In this document: one piece after another, positions 7,716 through 11,031 of the stretch | How the letters are laid out: each line of letters starts with the position of its first letter | Numbering within the stretch: the first letter of the stretch is position 1 | Source: Deltaproteobacteria bacterium | Lineage (GTDB): Bacteria; Desulfobacterota; DSM-4660; Desulfatiglandales; Desulfatiglandaceae | Length of the DNA stretch: 11,031 nt | Assembly (NCBI GenBank): GCA_018644785.1 | Contig: JABGPV010000172.1 | Span: forward strand, 1-11,031 | Direction: 5' to 3' | The notes under the pieces: generated by a model | Told to the model about the DNA's origin: nothing | Database searches by the model: none | Seen by the model: only the letters and a program-made list of their open reading frames with translations | Position numbers and translations under genes: made by a program

Positions 7716-8422
7716 AATTGGAGATGCAAAACGAGATCCTGGAGATCAAAGTGGCGGAGCGCACCAAAGAGCTGGCGGTCACCCAGGATGTTACCATCCA
7801 CAGCCTAGCGGTCTTGGCGGAGACCCGCGACAACGAGACCGGCGGGCATATCCTTCGAACCCAGCGCTATGTTCAGGTCCTGGCTCGCCGGTTGGCTTTT
7901 AATCCCAAATTTTCCGACGTCCTGAATGAAAAAACCGTGGACCTGTTTTTCAAGTCCGCGCCCTTGCACGATATCGGCAAGGTCGGTGTTCCCGACGCCA
8001 TTCTGCTCAAGCCGGGCAAGCTCACTGATGAGGAATTCACCACCATGAAGACCCATTGTGAGCTAGGGTATCAGGCCCTTCTGAAGGCGGAAAAGCTGTT
8101 TGAAATGGAAAGTAAGCCCTCATTTCTGTCACATGCTAGAGACATCGCCTACACCCACCAGGAAAAATGGAACGGTTCCGGATACCCCCAGGGGCTTAGG
8201 GGAGAAGAAATTCCCCTTTCCGGCCGTATCATGGCTGTTGCTGATGTGTATGACGCCCTCATCTGCAAACGGGTCTATAAACCCCCCTTCACCCATGAAA
8301 AGGCAGTGTCAATTATCAGCGAAGGGAGTGGCAGTCATTTTGATCCGGATGTGGTTGATGCGTTCCTGGAAATAGAGGAGTCCGTTAAGCGGATTGCCGC
8401 AGAGCTTGCGGATGATGAATAA
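7325..8422 (+). CDS. Response regulator with HD-GYP domain, c-di-GMP phosphodiesterase
   Basis: A 365-residue protein with receiver (Asp13-Asp14, Asp56, Thr86, Lys108), a short coiled linker (about 129-155), and an HD-GYP domain (about 156-355). The HD motif is LHDIGKVGVPD with His215-Asp216, followed by His244 (MKTHCELG), THQEKWNGSGYP (278-288) and GRIMAVADVYDAL. This is the RpfG-like architecture that hydrolyses cyclic di-GMP. The second His of the usual THHEKWDGSGYP is Gln279, a variant common in this subfamily. The receiver should be phosphorylated by a kinase/HPt, plausibly the hybrid kinase at the start of the window. AGGT 10 nt upstream serves as ribosome-binding site. The stop codon is overlapped by the ATGATG of a small ORF at 8412. 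Confidence 0.95.
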   Translation: MKELSDCTVLVVDDTEANVDILVDALGELYDVSVAMDGREAVETVEAEAPDLILLDIMMPEMDGYEVCETLKADHRYTKIPIIFLTALTEIENKTRGFQMGAVDYITKPFEITEVQARVKTHLSLVLAGRELEMQNEILEIKVAERTKELAVTQDVTIHSLAVLAETRDNETGGHILRTQRYVQVLARRLAFNPKFSDVLNEKTVDLFFKSAPLHDIGKVGVPDAILLKPGKLTDEEFTTMKTHCELGYQALLKAEKLFEMESKPSFLSHARDIAYTHQEKWNGSGYPQGLRGEEIPLSGRIMAVADVYDALICKRVYKPPFTHEKAVSIISEGSGSHFDPDVVDAFLEIEESVKRIAAELADDE

Positions 8423-8567
8423 GGGATGGCATTATCAGAAGGGCGCCATCCTGGCCGGAGACCTCATGGGAACAAAAGCGCGCCTGCTGCCGATGCCGGC
8501 CATGGCAGAGGTGGGAAACAACCTCGAAAAACTGGAAGAAATATTTCAAATAGCATTCCTCCCTTGA
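8412..8567 (+). CDS. Small ORF overlapping the HD-GYP gene, unknown function
   Basis: A 51-codon frame starts within the end of the HD-GYP gene (ATGATGAATAA arrangement, 11-nt overlap) and ends with TGA inside the -35 box of the Rrf2 promoter. Third positions in its middle part (codons such as GGC GCC ATC CTG GCC) are GC-rich like the neighbouring core genes, whereas an alternative frame starting at 8426 is Arg/Gly/Pro-rich and looks like a shadow. The product has a charged C-terminal half (NNLEKLEEIFQ) and no recognised domain. It could be a coupled small protein or the remnant of a larger lost gene in the signalling array. Confidence 0.4.
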   Translation: MMNKGWHYQKGAILAGDLMGTKARLLPMPAMAEVGNNLEKLEEIFQIAFLP

Positions 8568-8592
8568 CATCGGTTTTATACACCACTATACT
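8564..8592 (+). promoter_or_regulatory. Strong sigma70-type promoter of the Rrf2 gene
   Basis: A perfect TTGACA (8564-8569), an optimal 17-nt spacer and TATACT (8587-8592, 5/6) would start transcription near 8599, giving a leader of about 24 nt before the ATG at 8623. The -10 region contains a CTATAC/TATAC direct repeat followed by ACTAT, a possible site for autoregulation by the Rrf2 protein, though no clean dyad is seen. Confidence 0.75.
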
Positions 8593-8622
8593 ATACAGAA
8601 AGACTATGGAAATGGTTGTCAT

Positions 8623-9018
8623 ATGAAGCTGTCCACTCGAAGCCGATATGGAACCCGAATGGTTCTGGATCTGGCGAGAAGATTTGATGAAGGCCCGGTA
8701 AGGATCGGGGATATCGCTGAGCGCGAAGGGATTTCCGTGAAATATCTGGAGCAACTCATCATCCCTTTGAAACAGGCCAATTTCATCAAGAGTGTACGGG
8801 GGCCCAAAGGTGGGCATATGCTCTCGCGGCCTCCCGAAAACATCACGGTGGGTGAGGTGGTGAAAGCCCTTGAAGGGGGAACGAATCTTACGGTCTGTAT
8901 TGAGAACCCCGATAAGTGTGAAAGGTCCCCTGATTGCGTGACCCGGGACGTCTGGGAGGCGGCTTCAAAAGCCATGTACGATAAATTGGATTCCATGACC
9001 CTGGCCGGTTTGCTCTAG
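8623..9018 (+). CDS. Rrf2-family transcriptional regulator, probable Fe-S sensor
   Basis: A 131-residue protein with the Rrf2 start MKLSTRSRYGTRMVLDLA, a winged helix-turn-helix (about 26-65) and the wing motif VRGPKGGHML. Cys92, Cys99 and Cys105 (spacing C-x6-C-x5-C) match the cluster-binding cysteines of IscR-like members, which bind a [2Fe-2S] or related cluster and change DNA binding with cluster state. The fourth IscR ligand, a His just after the last Cys, is Arg here (DCVTRDVW), as in many non-IscR members. The ATG has only a weak GGA upstream; CATATG is nonetheless the only start that preserves the family N-terminus. It is driven by its own strong promoter and is followed 40 nt later by the MOSC gene, probably as one operon. 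Targets and signal (iron, sulfur, redox or NO) are unknown. Confidence 0.93.
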   Translation: MKLSTRSRYGTRMVLDLARRFDEGPVRIGDIAEREGISVKYLEQLIIPLKQANFIKSVRGPKGGHMLSRPPENITVGEVVKALEGGTNLTVCIENPDKCERSPDCVTRDVWEAASKAMYDKLDSMTLAGLL

Positions 9019-9058
9019 GGTAAATATGGCGGGTCGCCTGTAATATGAGGAAAATACC

Positions 9059-9505
9059 TTGAAGAATATGAAAATCGTTTCACTGGCTACCAGCAGGAAA
9101 AAGGGGACACCCAAGATTCCTGTTGATCATGTCCGTCTGGTTGAGGAACATGGGATCGAGGGAGATGCCCACGCAGGCCCCTGGCATCGGCAGGTGAGCT
9201 TTCTGGCGGCGGAGAGCATCGAAAAGGCCCGCAACGAGGGCCTGGACGTGACCTTTGGGAATTTTGCTGAAAATATCGCCACCGAGGGTGTTGACTGGGA
9301 AAAGGTTCCGGTGGGCACATTGCTGAACCTTGGAGATTCCGCCCGGGTGGAGATCACCCAGAAGGGAAAGGAATGCCACAACAAGTGTGCTATTTATTAT
9401 ATGGCCGGGGACTGTATCATGCCCCGTGAAGGGATCTTCGCCCGCGTACTCAAGGGAGGGAAGATTCGTTGCGGGGAGCCGGTACGGATTCTGGATGCAT
9501 CCTGA
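9059..9505 (+). CDS. MOSC-domain protein
   Basis: A 148-residue single-domain MOSC protein (the fold shared with the C-terminus of molybdenum cofactor sulfurase). Supporting features are GIEGDAHAGPWHRQVSFL near the N-terminus, GNFAENIATEGVDW and VPVGTLLNLGD in the middle, and the family end GIFARVLKGGKIRCGEPV. The cysteine-bearing segment KECHNKCAIYYMAGDC precedes it; a conserved Cys in this region is proposed to carry sulfur in MOSC proteins. It likely delivers or transfers sulfur to a metal cofactor, but the substrate is not shown by sequence. I chose the TTG at 9059 because GAGG lies 8 nt upstream; the ATG at 9068 (MKIVSLATS) is the alternative but sits 17 nt away. It probably shares an operon with the Rrf2 regulator. 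Confidence 0.9.
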   Translation: MKNMKIVSLATSRKKGTPKIPVDHVRLVEEHGIEGDAHAGPWHRQVSFLAAESIEKARNEGLDVTFGNFAENIATEGVDWEKVPVGTLLNLGDSARVEITQKGKECHNKCAIYYMAGDCIMPREGIFARVLKGGKIRCGEPVRILDAS

Positions 9506-9573
9506 GACAGGGCTGTTCCTGAGGAGAACCGGCGGGTTTTTTGGATTATAGTCAAATGATGAACAGGACGCCA

Positions 9574-10074
9574 ATGAAAATTCGGAAATCCACATGTGAA
9601 TGGCTGGTATGGACGCTGGCGTTTTTCCTGGCGACGGCAGGTCTTGCTCAGGGCGCGGAGCGCTGTAAAGGGAAATGTTGTCAAGAATCCCGGGAGCCGG
9701 CTGGCCGTGATCCTGGAGTCCCGGAATTATCGCTCAACCCGAGAATGCCCCTTGACGCGTTCCTCCCATCGTGCCATATGCCCGACCCATTGGACGTCCA
9801 AAGGGCCGCGGTTACTGAAAGGGAGACTTGTCAGGATGAGAGCACGCCTTCATGCTGCCATATGGGAAAGGCCGGGGCCGGTGTACAGGCATTGGCTGCT
9901 CAAGGGCATTTTTTAGGGACGGATCGTTTCCCCCATAACGATATGGTGCTCTCTATCCAGCCCCGGGACTTTTTAAATGAAGCGGGCGCCCGTCTTACCG
10001 TGGTCGGGTGGGTTTTGCACCCGAGGGCTGCCCCCGTTCCACTCTACCTGAAAAACACCTCCTTTATCTGTTGA
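9574..10074 (+). CDS. Exported Cys-rich protein of unknown function, candidate metal binder
   Basis: From the ATG at 9574 the product has 166 residues: a Lys/Arg start, a hydrophobic stretch (WLVWTLAFFLATAGLA, 10-25) and an AQGA signal-peptidase site, so it should be periplasmic or surface-exposed. The mature part has eight cysteines: CKGKCC (31-36), SCHMPDP (Cys67), Cys86, SCCHM (94-97) and a C-terminal Cys166 in LYLKNTSFIC. The two CHM motifs combine Cys, His and Met, typical soft-metal ligands. The frame continues upstream to a TTG at 9541, but AGGA 5 nt before 9574 and the normal signal-peptide start favour 9574. I do not recognise the family. The DUF2318/permease genes downstream suggest metal handling, with a separate regulatory region of about 235 nt in between. 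Confidence 0.7.
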   Translation: MKIRKSTCEWLVWTLAFFLATAGLAQGAERCKGKCCQESREPAGRDPGVPELSLNPRMPLDAFLPSCHMPDPLDVQRAAVTERETCQDESTPSCCHMGKAGAGVQALAAQGHFLGTDRFPHNDMVLSIQPRDFLNEAGARLTVVGWVLHPRAAPVPLYLKNTSFIC

Positions 10075-10310
10075 ACCCACCGGTCGGGTCTGGGATTGTG
10101 ATGGCTTTCTAATCCATTTCTAATCCAGGCATCGGCACACACACCGACATATATTTCATCACCCCGCTTTCTGGACGGAAGGGATAGGAGGAGGAATGTT
10201 TATTCTCTCCAATATCCTCGTCTCCGTGCAGCGGGAATAATACAGAAAAAAAATAACCAATCTGACGCCGCCCCGGTTTTATCTACAGGCAGGCGAATCA
10301 TGGAGGAGTC
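10075..10310 (+). promoter_or_regulatory. Regulatory gap upstream of the DUF2318 gene
   Basis: This 236-nt gap contains the 11-bp tandem repeat, a small TCGG/CCGA inverted repeat around a CA run (10132-10148), the TATATT at 10150-10155 and the ribosome-binding site GGAGG just before 10311. No gene is visible in it. The size and content fit a leader with its own promoter rather than simple read-through from the Cys-rich gene. Confidence 0.45.
10106..10127 (+). repeat. Perfect 11-bp tandem repeat, candidate OmpR/PhoB-type operator
   Basis: TTTCTAATCCA occurs twice back-to-back (10106-10116 and 10117-10127). An exact period of 11 bp, about one helical turn, is the hallmark of operators of OmpR/PhoB-family regulators, which bind as head-to-tail dimers. 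A TATATT hexamer at 10150-10155, 22 nt further on, could be the -10 of a promoter activated from this site and serving the DUF2318 gene. Confidence 0.5.
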
Positions 10311-10898
10311 ATGTCTCATAAGAAAAAGCAATCCATCAAGGAAGTCAGCACCAATAAAAAGGCAGCGGTCCTGGGCAATGAAAAAAAGAAGAAAAAAATC
10401 GTGCCCTATACCGTTCTTTCCATCTGCGCCATACTGGTCATCGCTGCGGTCGTATTCTTTCAGGGAAACGTTCAGAGTTCCCAGAACCGCTCCGTGGTCC
10501 AGAATGTGGGCCAGGGCAACAAAGGCCTCAGCCAGGTTCAGGTGGTCACGTATCCCACAACCCTGTTTGACGAAGGAAAGGCAAAGCATTTTGAGTTCCG
10601 GACCGACAACGGCATCACCGTTAAATATTTTGTGCTGAAGAGTTCCGATGGGGTGATCCGCGCCGCATTTGACGCCTGTGACGTGTGCTGGCCGAGCGGG
10701 AAGGGGTATTACCAGGAAGGGGACAAAATGGTTTGCAGAAACTGCGGAAAACGGTTTGCGTCAGTGAAGATAAATGTGGTGAAAGGCGGCTGCAACCCTG
10801 CCCCCCTGAACCGGAAGATCGATGGCGACAACCTGGTGATCCAGGTGGCGGATATCCTGGAGGGGCAGTCCTATTTTGATTTTAAAGGGAGGGGCTGA
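10311..10898 (+). CDS. DUF2318 membrane-anchored protein, iron-uptake associated
   Basis: A 195-residue protein with a very Lys-rich cytoplasmic start (1-29), one transmembrane helix (about 31-50) and an external DUF2318 domain (about 75-190). The domain shows the diagnostic cysteines: C123-x2-C126 (ACDVCWPSGKGY), C142-x2-C145 (VCRNCGKRF) and C161 in KGGCNPAPL. GGAG 5 nt upstream supports the start. In Campylobacter the homologue Cj1660 lies in the p19/FTR1 iron-uptake cluster together with FtsX-like permeases and an ABC ATPase; the same gene order (DUF2318 then permease) is seen here. The domain probably binds metal or takes part in thiol redox chemistry next to the transporter; its exact role is not established. 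The permease gene begins 2 nt after the stop. Confidence 0.88.
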   Translation: MSHKKKQSIKEVSTNKKAAVLGNEKKKKKIVPYTVLSICAILVIAAVVFFQGNVQSSQNRSVVQNVGQGNKGLSQVQVVTYPTTLFDEGKAKHFEFRTDNGITVKYFVLKSSDGVIRAAFDACDVCWPSGKGYYQEGDKMVCRNCGKRFASVKINVVKGGCNPAPLNRKIDGDNLVIQVADILEGQSYFDFKGRG

Positions 10899-10900
10899 TC

Positions 10901-11031
10901 ATGAGACTCTTTGACATTTCGCTGGCGAATCTAAAGCGCCGCAAGGCCAAGGCCACCTTTATTCTCATCGGATTGCTGGTGGGGGTAACCGCGGTCGTGG
11001 CCTTCATGAGCCTGGTGGATACCCTTACCCG
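10901..11031 (+). CDS. MacB/FtsX-like ABC transporter permease, 3' partial
   Basis: Only the first 43 residues lie in the window. They show the typical start of this permease class: a short cytoplasmic amphipathic segment (MRLFDISLANLKRRKAKA) followed by the first transmembrane helix (TFILIGLLVGVTAVVAFMSL) and the beginning of the external region. The ATG is 2 nt after the DUF2318 stop, with GGGAGGGG just upstream overlapping that stop, so the two genes are translationally linked. By analogy to the Campylobacter Cj1660-Cj1663 genes, a second permease and an ATPase would be expected beyond the window. Confidence 0.8.
   Translation, partial: MRLFDISLANLKRRKAKATFILIGLLVGVTAVVAFMSLVDTLT

Noticed and set aside
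6971..7801. 276-residue minus-strand frame across both regulators
   Set aside because: It is antisense to two clear receivers; similar antisense frames occur in both copies simply because the receivers are duplicated.
8426..8626. 66-residue frame after the HD-GYP gene
   Set aside because: Its Arg/Gly/Pro-rich composition is typical of an out-of-frame reading, and the frame at 8412 has better codon use and coupling.
9541..9543. TTG start for the Cys-rich exported protein
   Set aside because: No ribosome-binding site at proper distance, and it would add 11 residues before a normal signal-peptide start at 9574.
9525..9546. Intrinsic terminator after the MOSC gene
   Set aside because: AACC/GGTT before the T-run gives only a 4-bp stem, too weak to call.
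1..11031. CRISPR array, tRNA or rRNA genes, insertion-sequence ends
   Set aside because: No spaced identical repeats of CRISPR size, no cloverleaf-like tRNA, no rRNA motif and no transposase were seen on either strand.

Overview
The window reads as chromosomal DNA of a Gram-negative, probably anaerobic member of Desulfobacterota (a Desulfobacterales-like sulfate reducer is my best guess). The signs are a large hybrid kinase followed by REC-HD-GYP response regulators, a MOSC protein, a DUF2318/FtsX-type transport module, and GC-rich codon use in the core genes. No rRNA, tRNA or marker gene is present, so the taxon is inference.

Layout. (1) 3-3467: 3' part of a membrane hybrid histidine kinase (end of a TM helix, coiled coil, GAF, PAS, HisKA, HATPase, two receivers, HPt, and a short conserved tail). 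(2) 3478-5921: a visibly more AT-rich block with a DUF4143-type AAA ATPase and a Phd/PIN toxin-antitoxin pair, each with its own promoter-like elements. (3) 5930-6112: a stopless 60-codon fragment matching the kinase's C-terminal tail, the remnant of a second, paralogous kinase. (4) 6123-8422: two response regulators with nearly identical receivers but different outputs. The first has an HD-like domain lacking the catalytic residues; the second is a canonical HD-GYP c-di-GMP phosphodiesterase. A small overlapping ORF (8412-8567) follows. (5) 8564-9505: a strong sigma70-type promoter, an Rrf2-family regulator with three cysteines suited to an Fe-S cluster, and a MOSC protein. (6) 9574-11031: an exported Cys-rich protein, an 11-bp perfect tandem repeat that looks like an OmpR/PhoB-type operator, a DUF2318 membrane protein, and the start of a MacB/FtsX-like permease. 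The last two resemble part of the p19/FTR1-associated iron-uptake gene set.

How the parts may work together. The kinase ends in an HPt domain that could phosphorylate the receivers of the downstream regulators, ending in c-di-GMP turnover. The kinase-tail fragments before each regulator suggest an ancestral kinase-regulator unit that was duplicated in tandem and then lost kinase bodies. The ATPase/toxin-antitoxin block now occupies the space where the second kinase body would have been. The downstream Rrf2-MOSC and Cys-rich/DUF2318/permease groups look like separate transcription units concerned with metal, sulfur or redox handling.
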